A stretch of 64,000 nucleotides of DNA from Heterodera schachtii (GCA_023374025.1 SIJG01000228.1:1-64000), one strand, 5' to 3'. Numbered from the stretch's first letter, positions 44,924 through 56,835 are shown. Notes: a model not told the origin generated them from the sequence alone. A program made the numbers and translations.

Positions 44924-46543
44924 ATCCAATTATGGATTTATTGTCGCCCCATAAATGAAAACTTCCTAACGAGTTAATTATGAAAATATGAGAGCAATTA
45001 AAATTATACAGGCACGTAACCCATAAGTGGAGCATGGAAAAATTAAATTTTAGAACTTATAAAATTAAATTAGATTATAAAAAAACGAAAAAGTAAATTT
45101 AAAAATTGAAAATAAAGTAATAAATTGATAATTAATTATAAAAAAAAATAAGAAATAATTTGCAATAATATTATTATGATCAATAGAGAAATGACTTTTT
45201 AGGCAACAAAATTTTTAAATAGGCACGAAAAAGGTGAGAAAAGGCATAAAGATGAACAAAATGGACAAACAATTTGAAAAAGACAGCAAAAGTAACATTG
45301 GACAACATTTTTTAAAAATTTTTATTAAGGATTTTTAGGGATCAAAAAGTCGAAATGAAAGCACAGAAAAAAAGCATATGCCTCAAAAGTCGGTCTCTAA
45401 TGAACAATTGCCAATTTTACAGAAACAAATTCAACTTTCTAAAATTTTATGTAAATTTTCTTTTAAAAAACCTTTTTCAAATAAAACTTAGGTTTTTCCA
45501 CAAAAAACAGTATGTATTTTTTTCGGTAAATCTAAAAAAAATTTGCTAAGTTTTTCAAGTTTATTTCAAAAAAAACCTAAAATTTTTTTAGTTTTTCTAG
45601 AGAATGAAGATTCATTCGATTTTCTTGGTCTGATTAGTACAGAAAATTCATTCATTAAATCACTATAAATTACATCCAAAATATTTAGCGGTCATTTTTT
45701 TTCAAAATGCATTCGGAATTTTGGAATTTTCACACCGTTTTCGCTGCGCGCTTTTACAAAAAACATTTTGGGGAACCAGGAAGAGCACGGGAAACTAAAA
45801 ATTATGGCTTTTTTGTTTTAAGAAAAATTATTTATTTTCTACAGGCTCTCGAATATGACCATTAATATTTTAAATGCCTCTTTTCAAATAAAAATTATTT
45901 TTAATGGTTTTTGGCTGATTTTTCGTGAAATTTTTTGTGATTTAAACCGCTTCAAAAATCGATTTTTGACTTTTTTGCACCTCGGGAACTATTCTATATA
46001 ATGATTAAAGGTCATTAAAGATTGCTTGGAACTCGTTTTGGATGCTTTTTTAGCGGGCCTAATTCTAAATTACAACCAAAAATGTGCCAAAATTCAACGG
46101 ATTTTTTTCTTTTACGGTTTGCCATTGACCTCATGCTGCTGGTTGTGAGAAGAATCAACGCCTTTTCCGTTCATTTTTGCCCATTTTAGTCCAATTGATT
46201 TTTGCCGTCCGTTTTTATGTTTCCATTGCCCACCTCCAATGAATGAACCCCAACTCATTAACTCATTAATTATTCATAATTATTTACATCTCAATCCTAA
46301 GCCTATATTTTATTTAGTCAATTTCTATTTTCCATATAAATTAATTAATTATTTTATTTTTTAAGCCATGGATGTCCCCCCCCCCCCAAAATTCCCCCCA
46401 ATTAATTGATTCGTTTGAATTATTTTTAAGCCATGCGCTTCTCCCGCCCTAAAAAATTCAATTAATTGTTTTTACGCCATGGATTGTCCCTCCAAAATTC
46501 AATTGCTCCCTAATTAATTCATTAGTCTAATTGTTTTTAAGCC
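44924..46543. other. Spacer S8-S9
   Basis: Close copy of the S6-S7 spacer (29453-30836). It holds the upstream block (46186-46250) and start modules near 46366, 46431 and 46478. No other gene is visible. Confidence 0.55.
46186..46250 (+). promoter_or_regulatory. Conserved upstream block, S9
   Basis: TTTTAGTCCAATTGATTTTT, GCCGTCCGTTTTTATG, CCATTGCCCACCTCC, AATGAATGA. Confidence 0.5.
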
Positions 46544-48997
46544 ATGCACTTTCAATTGCCCCCTGAACTTCTCTCCGAGTTGGCCAATGCCTTTTGTTTC
46601 GATTTTCGTTGGTCCATTCTCCGAGTTTCTTCCTCCCTTTTTGATCACTTTCTCGCCAAAAGACAACAGAAAATTCTTCAAAATGTTGATTTGTATTTTC
46701 AACAGGTAAGAAGTTAAGAACGGCACATAAAATTTTTAATTTTGAAAATTTCGTAATTTTGGGTGCCAAACAGCCGACGACTTTCTCTTAATTAAAGCAT
46801 AGTGTTGAAATTTTTTGAGTTCTAACGGAAAATTTTAAAAAAATACAAAATTAATGGGATTAGAAATGAAAGTTTTACAGATATTTACGGATAATTTCCG
46901 GAAAAAAACAATTTAAAAATTTGCAAATTAAGGTAAATTTTATTTATTTTTTATTTAGGCTTGTTTAAGGCCTCAAAAAACATTATATTTTTTCTAAAAA
47001 TAAGGAATCGGCAAATTTTGAAATCGCACTCTGATCAATGATCAATACAAGAAATGAGTTAACCCTCATTCATTTTCAGGCTTTAAACTCGCGTAGGCAG
47101 CACGAGAAATCGAAAAATGTTGTAAAACATTTGGCCAATTTTCAAAACAAAATCTCTCTGACAGTGTCCAATATTTCAATACATGAAGCTGTGCTCACGG
47201 CACGCGTTCTGTTCAGCATTCATACGGTAGTGAGACAGGTGGCGGGCGGGAGGTGAAGTACGGTACCGAAGTAACAGTATTAAAAGTTTAAGAAAAGTTG
47301 TTTAGAAGAATTAATATGTCCAAAGTGTTTCGCCAATTTTTGTATATACAGTATATGCCCCAATTAGAGTTGGGCATTTCGAAGAAAACCCTGATCTTGG
47401 CCTGGATTTCCTCAACAAAAATCTAGGTCTATGAAAAATCAAGGCAGGCCCTGGATCCAGGCCGAGCTTTAGCCCCAAACAAAAGAAAATATTAATTATT
47501 TGAGATAAAAAACTGAAAAAAATGAACTAAATTAAATTAATTGGAGTCCAATTTCTATAATTGCCTTAATTAAGGGCAATTTCAATGAGCTGTACGTCTT
47601 TTTAAAAGGCCAAAAATTCACAAGACAAATGCATCCGAATCTGCAGAAAATTTGGTGGGACGTTCATTTTTTGGAGGCCGAAAAAACCCTGGAGAAAAGG
47701 TGAAATTGTAAAAAAAATGAAAATTAGCGTGATAAATTGGAAATTTAAAATCTAAAATAATTTAAATGAATTTTAAGCGAACTTAGCCCATTGGAAATGT
47801 ACAAAGTGCGCGTGGAGCATCCGTTGCCATCGGCAATTTGGGACGGCAAGCAGAAAAAGGGTTTCTATAACGAAAATACGGTAGAAATTAACGGATGAAA
47901 AGCATTAGATCAGGGATATGTCGGATGCTGCTATTTCCTAAAAGCCGATGGCGGAAATTACGAAAATTTTCGGCATTTATAGTAATATGTATAAATTGAT
48001 GTTTTTTTAATCGTATTAAAACCTGGGTGCGGATTTTATGGACAAAGACCCACGAAGATCCAAGACCCATAAAAAATCCAGGATACCGAAAAAATGACTT
48101 GCTCGGGAATTTTTTGAGGGCATCGGCACACATCCTAAATTTAACACATATCCTTGATTTATGTATATTTGAGATATCCGCCTCATCACCCCTTCCCATT
48201 TTCGCAGAAGACACTGCTTAATGAGCAATTCATTAGAAAGAATTACTTGTCCCAGGCCGATAGGTGGGAGCTGGCGGAAGCGACGGGCCTTTCGACGGCA
48301 CAGAGTAATTAATTAAAAAATTAATTAGTTGATTGATTATCGTATAGTAATGTAATTGTTAATGCAAATCCAATATGGGAATTAGTTAATTCATCAGTGT
48401 ATTAATTATGCAGGGTAATTAATTAATTAACTTGGCTATTTGAGTCACAATGCCCGAAAAGCGACATTCTTATTTAACAATTGTCAATTAAAATATATTC
48501 GTTGGCATTTTTGAATAATATTTTTATTATTAAAAAACAAATTAAATAAATAATTTTATATAAAATTTCAGTTAAAAATTGGTTCACTAATCGACGATCG
48601 AAACAGAAAAAGGCATCGAGAGTAAGTTTGACAAAATTTCAGAGGGAAATTTGGACAAAATAGAAAGAGGAGTTTCGGAATTCTCATGAGAAAAATGTTT
48701 GTCTTCGGGTGGGAATCGAACCCACGCCGAAACCCAATCCATGGGCATGTTTACCACTGAGCTATTCTTTAAATTGTTGAATCAGTTGGTCTGGAAGAAA
48801 GTCGAAAAAAATAATATTTTATGGCCAAAAATGAAACAAAAAATTTTGAAATTGAGGCCATAAAAAGTCATAATAACTAATTTAAGCTCGCTTATTTCGC
48901 CCAAATGTCATTACCCGCTGAATTGGAAGAGGAAGAGGAGGATGAGGAACTTTTGGGGCCAAAAGAAAAGAAAAAACGGAAAGAAACGGAAGAATAA
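46544..48997 (+). CDS. S9: F-box-like/SIX homeodomain protein
   Basis: Seven intact exons: 46544-46705, 47080-47226, 47575-47699, 47778-47880, 48208-48304, 48572-48621, 48887-48997; 264 aa. Exon 1 is 162 nt, four codons shorter than usual, starting MHFQLPPELLSELANAF. SIX part: EAVLTARVLFSIHT joined to GNFNELYVFLKGQKF. Homeodomain: LSPLEMYKVRVEHPLPSAIW to IKNWFTNRRSKQKKASR, with the core residues kept. The tail has an acidic run (ELEEEEEDEELLG) followed by PKEKKKRKETEE. It is near-identical to S7 from exon 4 onward, but with an open frame and a better exon 6 donor (GA|GTAAGT). The start lies 2 nt after TTTTAAG. Confidence 0.8.
48701..48765 (-). ncRNA. tRNA-like element (intron 6 of S9)
   Basis: The minus strand has ATAGCTCAGTGGTAAACATG and GTGGGTTCGATTCCCACCC. 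Same state as the S7 copy, as expected from the shared duplication. Confidence 0.55.
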
Positions 48998-49018
48998 ACG
49001 ACGAAGGGGAAGGGAAGA

Positions 49019-49075
49019 GAAGGGCACGGCACAATTTGACAAGAAATGCCATACTCACACATTTTGAATAAATGC
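49019..49075 (+). terminator. Conserved 3' end with AATAAA, S9
   Basis: GAAGGGCACGGCACAATTTG, ATGCCATACTCACACATTTT, AATAAA at 49067-49072. Confidence 0.5.
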
Positions 49076-49491
49076 CTTCATCCATCCACCAATTTGTTTT
49101 AATGATTCCATGCCATTTGTTGGTCATTATTAGCGAATAATTTCTTCGTCAGCTTGAGATGGCAGAGGAATAAAAGGAAGTAAAACCGATTTTACCATTC
49201 AAATATTAAATGTTTTATATTTGAATGGCATTTTTTTAAATAAAACATTTTTTCCTTAGGTTTTAAGTGAAGCCAAAATTTTTTTTAAATTAATTTTCGT
49301 GGACTTAATAACATTTTGTCGGCACTATATATATATAGGTATATATTTTTTTTTTGATTTTTTATTGTTAGGGTTGGCTAATTTTTAAAGCAAAATTCTT
49401 CGCAATTTTACGATTTTCTATTATATTTTGCCAATTTGCCATTGACCTCTTCCTGCTGAATTACTGTTGTGAGAACTGTGCCTTTTTTTAC

Positions 49492-49555
49492 TGTCCAATT
49501 GATTTTTGCCGTCTGTTTTTTGTGTTTCCAGTGCCCTCCTCTAATGACCCCAAAA
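49492..49555 (+). promoter_or_regulatory. Orphan copy of the upstream block
   Basis: TGTCCAATTGATTTTTGCC, GTCTGTTTTTTGTGTTTCC, AGTGCCCTCCTC. It lies 450 bp upstream of a second copy that precedes S10, with no exon 1 of its own. Confidence 0.45.
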
Positions 49556-49942
49556 TTCACTCACTAAACCAACGCCAAGCCAATTTTTTAAACTAAATCA
49601 AAATAAAAAACCCGTTTTTGCCAACTCAGCACAAAACCAGCACTTTTGAATTAAATTTTCAATTTCTTCGTCTGCTTGAGAGGCAGAAGAATGAAACGAC
49701 GAAAAACTCACTTTACCATGCAAATATTAAAATGTTTACATATTTAAAATGGCACTTTAAAAAAAATTTTGTGTTAATTTTGGTGGATTTAATATCATTT
49801 TGTCGGCACTTTCTGAATTTTTTTAAATTTTATTTTATTTGTTAGAATTTTGAAATTCTCTTTAATGATTTGCCATTGACCTCCTGTGCTGATTTACTAA
49901 TATTGTTGTGAAAACAGTGTCTTTTATTTCATCTGTTTTCTA

Positions 49943-50003
49943 TTCGTCCAATTGATTTTCACCGTCCGTTTTTTGTGTTCCTTTGCCCTCCTAATGAATG
50001 ACC
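49943..50003 (+). promoter_or_regulatory. Conserved upstream block, S10
   Basis: CGTCCAATTGATTTTCACC, GTCCGTTTTTTGTGTTCC, TTTGCCCTCC, AATGAATGACC, about 110 bp before exon 1. Confidence 0.5.
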
Positions 50004-50798
50004 GACCACCAACTCATTCATTCACTAATTAATCACATCCCAAGTCTTTTTATTTAAAAAATAACCCCACTTCCCATTAATAATTAATTAGTTTAATTGC
50101 TTTTAAGCAATGTGCTTTCCCGCCAAAATTCAACTACCTAATGAGCTTCTTTCCGAATTGGCCAATGCTTTTCGTTTCGATTTCCGTTGGTCCGTTCTCC
50201 GCGTTTCTTCCTCCATTTTTGATCACTTTCTCGCCAAAAGACAGCAGAAAATTCTTCAAAATGTTCATTTGTATTTTCAGCAGGTCAGCTAAGAGCACAA
50301 AGATAAAATGCGAGTTTTTCATACTTTTGATTTCCCTTAATTAACAGCACGGGGGATCGGACAATGTTGTAAAACATTTTGCCAATTTTCAAAACAAAAT
50401 GTTTCTGCCAATGTCCAATGTGCCAATACATGAAGCTGTGCTCGCGGCACGCGTTCTGATCAGCGCAGATACGGTAGTGAGACAAATGGGGGGGAGGACG
50501 TACGGTACCGAAAAAAGAAATTAAAGTTACACGAAACGCTCCAATTAGAACTCGCATTTTGGAAAAAGCCTGAATCACCTGACCTGGATTCCATGTTAGA
50601 CTTGGACCTGGATTTCCTGCTGGACAAAATTCCACCAAGGGCTTATTGCTGTGACACTATGACACGTCATATCATAGACCGCATATAATTCTGCACGTAA
50701 CATGGTTTTCAATTACAGAAATCCTTAATCCGTAATACGGCGGTTTTCTCAATTACGGAAATTTGTTATTATGGGGGGTCCAAAAACGCCGTAATTTC

Positions 50799-51114
50799 GG
50801 AGCCCCGACATTTGCGGCCCGACTTTTGCGGCCCAGACATTTGCGGCTATGTCCAAAATTGGATTCAAAGTTGCATTTTTTCAAGCCCTAATAGCTTAAA
50901 CAGCATTAAAATTAAGAAAGCACTGTATTCTAGTTTATTAGAAAATTTAATTCTGTTGTTTGAAAATTTTATTATTTTTTCAAAAATTGATTGGAGATCA
51001 AATGATCGGATACAATCACTTTCTATCGTTTAGTTAAAGCTTTTTTGCGATCCGGGATTGAAAAAACTTAATTTTGAACCCGATTTTGGACATAGCCGCA
51101 AATGTCGGGACACG
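50799..51114. mobile_element. hAT-like TIR element with minisatellite ends (intron 2 of S10)
   Basis: 316 bp, beginning GGAGCCCCGACATTTGCGG and ending CCGCAAATGTCGGGACACG, exact 8-bp duplications GTAATTTC (50791-50798, 51115-51122). Same termini as 42404-43204, but with only two to three repeat units at the left end. It sits inside an older palindromic AATTACGGAAATT sequence. Confidence 0.88.
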
Positions 51115-53022
51115 GTAATTTCCGTAATTGCGTGCAGCGCTGGTACTGACACATAGAGTACTGTAACTGTTTGGGTTAGTGCTGTGCCGTGAAGAAGTAC
51201 TGTGAATCAAAATATAAAATGTAATATAATACAATAATAAACTAATTGAATGTCTTCCCCTAATTGCATTAATTTGTAAGGGCAATTTCAATGAGCTGTT
51301 CACCTTTTTGGAAAGCCACAAATTTGCACTAAAAATTCATTCGAAGCTGCAGCAAATTTGGTGGGACGCACATTTTTTTGAGGCCAAAAAAACGCTGGGG
51401 AAGAGGTGAAAAAAGTAGAAAATTATAGATGAAAAATGAAAATTGAAAATAAAATTTGAAATGAATTTTTTTTTAAGCCCACTTAGCCCTTTGGAAAGGT
51501 ACAAAGTGCGCGAAGAGCATCCGTTGCCGCCGACAATTTGGGACGGGCAACGGAAAAAGGAGCTTCTTTAACGAAAATACGGTGAAAAATTAAAATTAAT
51601 GAAAAGCATTTAGATCAGGGATATGCCGAAATATGCTGATTTCAGATTGCCGAAAATTTGATAAAATACGAAAATTTGGGCATTGGAATTGGCATGCTCG
51701 CAAATGACAAAAATTTGACCCTAAATTAATTCAATTTTTATCAGTATTATGTAAACTTAAAATTGCTTATTTTGACCGCAGAATTTTATTTGATTAAAAT
51801 TTAACTCATTTTTAACAGTTTAATCCAATGATTAAAAAAGAAAATCCTGATTTTTCATGGCCTGCTGGACACTTGGATTTCCAGATTGGACCTTGACACA
51901 GATTTTCTGGACAAAAACCCACGAAGATCACAAGGTCCATGAAAATCCAGGATGCCGAAAAATGGCCTGGACCTGTACACAGGAAAATCCAAGCATGGGC
52001 CAGGTCCCAAGCCGATCTCTAATTGAAAATTTAAAAAATTGTCGATTTCAGACTCTTTTTGTGTTCGAAATTCCAATTGACGGGGTTTTTTGAGGGCGTC
52101 GGCACACATCCCTAATTTAACACACATCCCTATTTATATATTCCCCCCCCCCCTCCCTGACTCCCATTTTCGCAGATGGCACTGCTTAATGAGAAATTCG
52201 CTTACACCAAATATGTAGCAGTGACCGAAAGGTGGGAGATGGCGGAAGCGACGGGCCTTTCGGAGACGCAGGGTAATTAATTCAAAATTAATTAGTTGAT
52301 TAATTAATGCAGGGTAAAATAAGGATATTATAGTGCAAAGAAATTTTTGGAATTTGTTAATTAATTAGTGCATTATTAATGGTGCGTAATTAATTAGTTA
52401 ATTACCTTTTCGGTGCCCGAAAATCGACAATCTTATTTAACAATTTTTGAATTGAAATATATTCGTTAAAGGACGAAATGACATTTTTGAAACAAATATA
52501 TTTAGGATTAAAAAGCAAATTAAATAAATAATAAAATAATTTTATATAAAATTTCAGTTAAAAATTGGTTTATAAATCGACGATTTAAATGGAGGCAGGG
52601 AGAACGCAAATGGTCGGTTTGACAAAATTTTTTGGGGAAATTTGGACACAATAGAAAGACGAGTTTCTAAGCCAGGCATTCAGGTCAAAACCCGAGAGGA
52701 AAACTCGTACATGTCTAACCTTAATTTTAGACGGGTACATGAATTTTGGGCACCATAGAGAGCAGGGATGGCATGGATTCCGACTTCCGATTTCCGACAT
52801 TTTCGGGATCGGAATTCCGATTTCCGAAAAAAATTAGAGCGGAAATTTTCATAAAAAGTCGGAAATAAAACTTACGATGCTTTTGAATTAGGTGTTGCAA
52901 TTTTTAGACAACAATTTTATTTTTTAAATCCTAAATTTGGTGCCCAACTATCCCCCGCGTTTTAGACAGCTAAATAAAAAATAATAAAAAAAAAATTTAA
53001 AAAAAAGAGTGGCTAAATTGTT

Positions 53023-53090
53023 GGTCCTCGGGTGGGAACCAAACCCACGCCTACACCCAATCCGTGGGCAGCTCTACCACTGAGCTAACG
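53023..53090 (-). ncRNA. tRNA-like element (intron 6 of S10)
   Basis: The minus strand has CGTTAGCTCAGTGGTAGAGC with a paired D stem (GCTC/GAGC) and GTGGGTTTGGTTCCCACCC. Acceptor halves GTCTCG and CGAGGAC pair with one bulged base. Confidence 0.55.
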
Positions 53091-53523
53091 AGACATATCA
53101 ACAACTTTTATCTTCTTATCAGCCCTCGCTTTCCGCCTTTTAACCGCCCTATTTCACCCACGAATTATTTAGATTTTGAAGTCAGTTGTGGGATTGGGAC
53201 CCAAAAAATTTTAATAGCCAAAAATGAAACACATAAATTTTGACATTTGCGCCATAAAAAGACATAATTTGAGAGGAAAACTTTCATTTCTAAAATCACA
53301 ATGTTTTTAACTCAAATTTAGGAGTGTAAAATGACAAAATTTTATTCAAAAAATTAAGCCAAACCAGCATTGAGATACATAATTTTTCAATCAAAAATTA
53401 TTGTTAAAGCATAAAAAATAAATTTTGGAGTTGCATTTAGGAAGGGCGAACTTTGGGGTCCGAATGGAAAGAAAAAACGGACGAATGAATGAAAACGGAG
53501 CACAGAAAAGGAGAAGAGAAGAG

Positions 53524-53580
53524 AAGGGCACGGCACAATTTGACAAGAAATGCCATACTCACATATTTTGAATAAATGCC
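53524..53580 (+). terminator. Conserved 3' end with AATAAA, S10
   Basis: GAAGGGCACGGCACAATTTG, ATGCCATACTCACATATTTT, AATAAA at 53571-53576. Confidence 0.5.
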
Positions 53581-54722
53581 TTCATCCATCCACCAATTTG
53601 TTTTAATGATACCATGCCATTTGTTGGCCATTATTAGCGAATAATCTCGTGGTTTGCTTGAGATGGCAGAAGAATAAAACGACCTAAAACCGATTTTACC
53701 ACGCAAATAGTAAATGTTTACTTAATTGGCTCTAAGTATCGTCTGACTTTTGCGCAAAAAAACAGACTACAAATAAAAGTGGCTTTAAAGTGATCTGAGC
53801 AGTTACAGTTCGGAATTAAGCCTAGGCCCAAGCAAGCCTATGTCTATAAGGCTTAGGACTAAGCCTAAAGCTTTGGCCTAGCCTACGACATTGTATGAGT
53901 TGCCTTTATAACAAGTTATCATGACACCCGAAAGATAACTGTTAAATTTAGAAAAGTAAATAATTTATTGTTAACTAAAATTAAAAAAAAATTAATTTAT
54001 TAATTCTTTTATTTATTTTTATAATTTTTGTAAATTGTCGAAAGCTGAGTTGTGTTCCAGCTGAGTTGTTCCCAGCTGACTGGTCCTGACGCGATTTGGA
54101 CCAATTCCTAACCCATAACCCAAAATCGAATAAAAAGTCGTAACTCCAAAAAAATTTCGAGTTCAAATCATGGATTAGAAATTGTTAAAAATGATGTGAG
54201 ATTCGTGATCACTGATCAGGCAAAGACCCCAAAACCCCCGGGGGTTTCTGATTGTGAGAAGAACCAATTCGCCTTTTTTCGTTCATCAAAATCCCAATTA
54301 GTCGAAAGCTCAAAAGAGTGAAACATTTCAAGCAATTGGAATGCGTCTCTAAAATTGGTGCCAAAATTCCAAAGAATTTTTCTTTTGCGATTTGCCATTG
54401 ACCTCCTCCTGCTGATGATTTATTGTTGTGAGAACAATGAATGCCTTTTTTACTTTATTTCTGTATTAGTCCAATTGATTTTTTGCCGTTTTTGTATTTC
54501 CATTTCCCTCCTCTAATTGACCAAAGTTATTCCTCATTAATTATTCACTTCCCAAGCCAAGCCCATCTTATAAACATAATCCAACTTCCCATTCCATTAA
54601 TTATTTTAATTGACGCCCCCCCCCAAAAAAAATCCAAGTGCCTCCTATAATTAATTAATATTTTAAATTATTTTTAAGGCAATGCTCTTTCACCCAAAAA
54701 TTAATTTAAAAAATTTTAAGCC
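53581..54722. other. Spacer S10-S11
   Basis: No gene recognised. Positions 53810-53890 repeat GCCTA/TAGGC words (AAGCCTAGGCC). The conserved upstream block lies at 54466-54525. One worn start module is at about 54676 (TTTTTAAGGCAATGCTC). Confidence 0.5.
54466..54525 (+). promoter_or_regulatory. Conserved upstream block, S11
   Basis: TATTAGTCCAATTGATTTTT, TGCCGTTTTTGTATTTCC, ATTTCCCTCCTC, about 200 bp before exon 1. Confidence 0.45.
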
Positions 54723-56762
54723 ATGGATTGTCCCCCTAAAATTCCACTCCCTAATGAGCTTCTTTCCGAGTTGTCAAATGCTTTTCATTTTGATTTTCGT
54801 TGGTCCATTCTCCGCGTTTCTTCCTCCATTTTTGATCACTTTCTCGCCAAAAGACAACAGAAAATTATTCATAATGCTTATTTTAAACTTCGAAAAGTAA
54901 GTTAAAAACAGTAATTCACATAAATGCGAGTTTTTCATGCATTTCATTTCCTTAATTAGCCCAGGGAAAAATTAAATTTGATATAAGCATTAGTTCAAAT
55001 CTTAATAAATACAAAAATTAAAATTAGGAAAATTTTGAAATTATAATAAAAAAAATAAATTCAACAAGAAAAAAAAAATTATATTTGCGGATAATTTCCG
55101 GGAAAAAACCAATTTAAGAATTTTCAAAATAAAGAAAAATAATTGATTTACCTACACTGATTAGTGATCAATTACGAGTTAATGGTCTTTCATTTCCAGA
55201 TTCTCAGTATGAACAACGGACAGCACGGGGAATTGGACTATGTTGGCCAACATTTGGCCAATTTTCAAAACAAAATGTCTCTGACAATGTCCAATGTGCC
55301 AATACATGAAGCTGTGGTCACGGCACGCGTTCTGAGCAGCGTACATACGGTAGTCAAACAAATGGGGGGGGGGCATACGGTACCGAAATAACGGTAAAAA
55401 AGTTTAGGAAAATCCTCGTATTTTAAGAAAAAAATTTTAACAAGTCCACAGTTACCTATATACAGTATACGTGGCCCCAATTAAAACAATTTAATTTACT
55501 TCTTTGAGATAGTAATTGACAGAAATCGGTAAAAGAATGAACATTTTGAGTGATAACACTAAGAAATGCGAAGATGACAAGAATTCTGAATTTGTGGAAA
55601 TACCAAGTATAAAACTTAGTAATATAAATTTTAAATTAAATTAAATAGACGCTTTCGCGAAAAAGTTGTTGTGAGGTCGGCGATAATTTGCATTTTGTCA
55701 CCACTCCCCCACCCCACCGAAAATCCCTTCATTCCACTAATTGCCTTAATTAAGGGCAATTTCAATGAGTTGTACGCCTTTTTGGAAAGCCACAAATTCC
55801 CAAGACAAATGCATCCAAAACTGCAGAAAATTTGGTGGGACGTTCATTTTTTGGAGGTCGAACTAACGCAGGGGAACAGGTGAAAATGAGGAAAATAGCG
55901 ACGAAATAAATTGAAAATTGAAATTTAAGATGGAATATAAGCCAACTTAGCCCATTGGAAAAGTACAAAGTGCGCGAGGAATATCCGTTGCCGCCCTCAA
56001 TTTGGGAAGGGCAAAAGAGAAAGGGCTTCTTCAAGGAAAATACGGTAAAAATGGGTATATTTGAGACACAATATCCTATCCCCCATTTTCGCAGATGACG
56101 TTGCTAAATGAGCAATACGCGGAAAGTCAATACTTGGCCTTGCCCGATAGATGGGCGCTGGCGGAAGCGACGGGACTTTCGGATACGCAGGGTAATTAAT
56201 AATTAATTAGTTGATTGATTAACGCAGGGTCATTACTGAATTTATTAGTATAAGTAATTAATTAACATAGTACTGGGTAAGTAGTCGAAATGGGTGCAGA
56301 ATAATTATAATAGTTGCTTCGTTAGTGCAGGGAAATTAGTGTATTACATAAATTAGAGTGATTATATAAAATAATAAGTGCAATAGGTAATTAATACATG
56401 ATAATTAATTAATTAACTAATATATTTTAAAATTAAAAGCTAAAAAACTACTAATTTTTTTATTATGATTTCAGTTCAAAATTGGCTCAAAAATCGACGA
56501 TCGAAGGAGAGAAAGGCATGGTGGAGAGCGCAAATGGTCGGTTCTACGAAATTTCAAGGGGAATTTTGGACAAAATATAATGTCGAGACTCGGTCTTACC
56601 TTGCCCATATAAGCCATGGAGTTTAATCCTAGTGTAAACTAATAGTAATGCTCGGAAATATATGGATTAGGCCTCTGGTGGTAATCGAACCGACGCCTAA
56701 TCTGACCCATGAGCGCTCTACCACTGAGCTAAAACCCATTTTTTAAGGAGGACGAAATTTAG
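54723..56762 (+). CDS. S11: F-box-like/SIX homeodomain protein, short tail
   Basis: Exons: 54723-54896, 55200-55349, 55755-55879, 55942-56044, 56095-56191, 56475-56536 and a short last exon 56748-56762; about 241 aa. Exon 1: PLPNELLSELSNAFHFDFRW, ending at AAA|GTAAGT. SIX part: EAVVTARVLSSVHT joined to GNFNELYAFLESHKF. Homeodomain: LSPLEKYKVREEYPLPPSIW to VQNWLKNRRSKERKAWWRAQ, with W48, N51 and R53 kept and F49 as L. Intron 4 is only 50 nt, like the 48-nt intron of S3, while other members have 75-570 nt. The tail exon has lost its usual first part: after TTTTTTAAG it reads EDEI and stops, although relics of GPNGKKKRKETEE follow out of reach. If intron 6 is retained, a different tail of about 30 residues results. 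The end is therefore less certain than the rest. Confidence 0.72.
56671..56737 (-). ncRNA. tRNA-like element (intron 6 of S11)
   Basis: The minus strand has TTTTAGCTCAGTGGTAGAGC with a paired D stem, and GTCGGTTCGATTACCACC with a T stem containing a mismatch. Its anticodon region differs most from the other copies. Confidence 0.5.
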
Positions 56763-56835
56763 GGTCCGAATGGAAAGAAAAAACGGAAAGAAACGGAAGA
56801 ATGAACGAACGGAGCACAAAAAGGAGTGAGAAGAG

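Larger units (their letters stand above)
50110..53500 (+). pseudogene. S10: array gene broken in the homeodomain
   Basis: Exons 1-3 are open: 50110-50283, 50348-50473 (after a 64-nt intron), 51281-51405. Exon 2 reads EAVLAARVLISADT, where the near-invariant HT is DT. Exon 4 (51478-51581) is 104 nt: one base was gained in CGGAAAAAGGAGCTTC, giving a stop (CTT CTT TAA) before the homeodomain core. Exon 5 (52176-52272) is clean (ERWEMAEATGLSETQ). Exon 6 (52558 onward) reads VKNWFINRRFKWRQGERK but has a 4-base loss that changes the splice phase. Exon 7 survives only as a fragment at about 53446-53490 (KGELWGPNGKKKRTNE). A transposon lies in intron 2. I regard it as a pseudogene. Confidence 0.7.
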
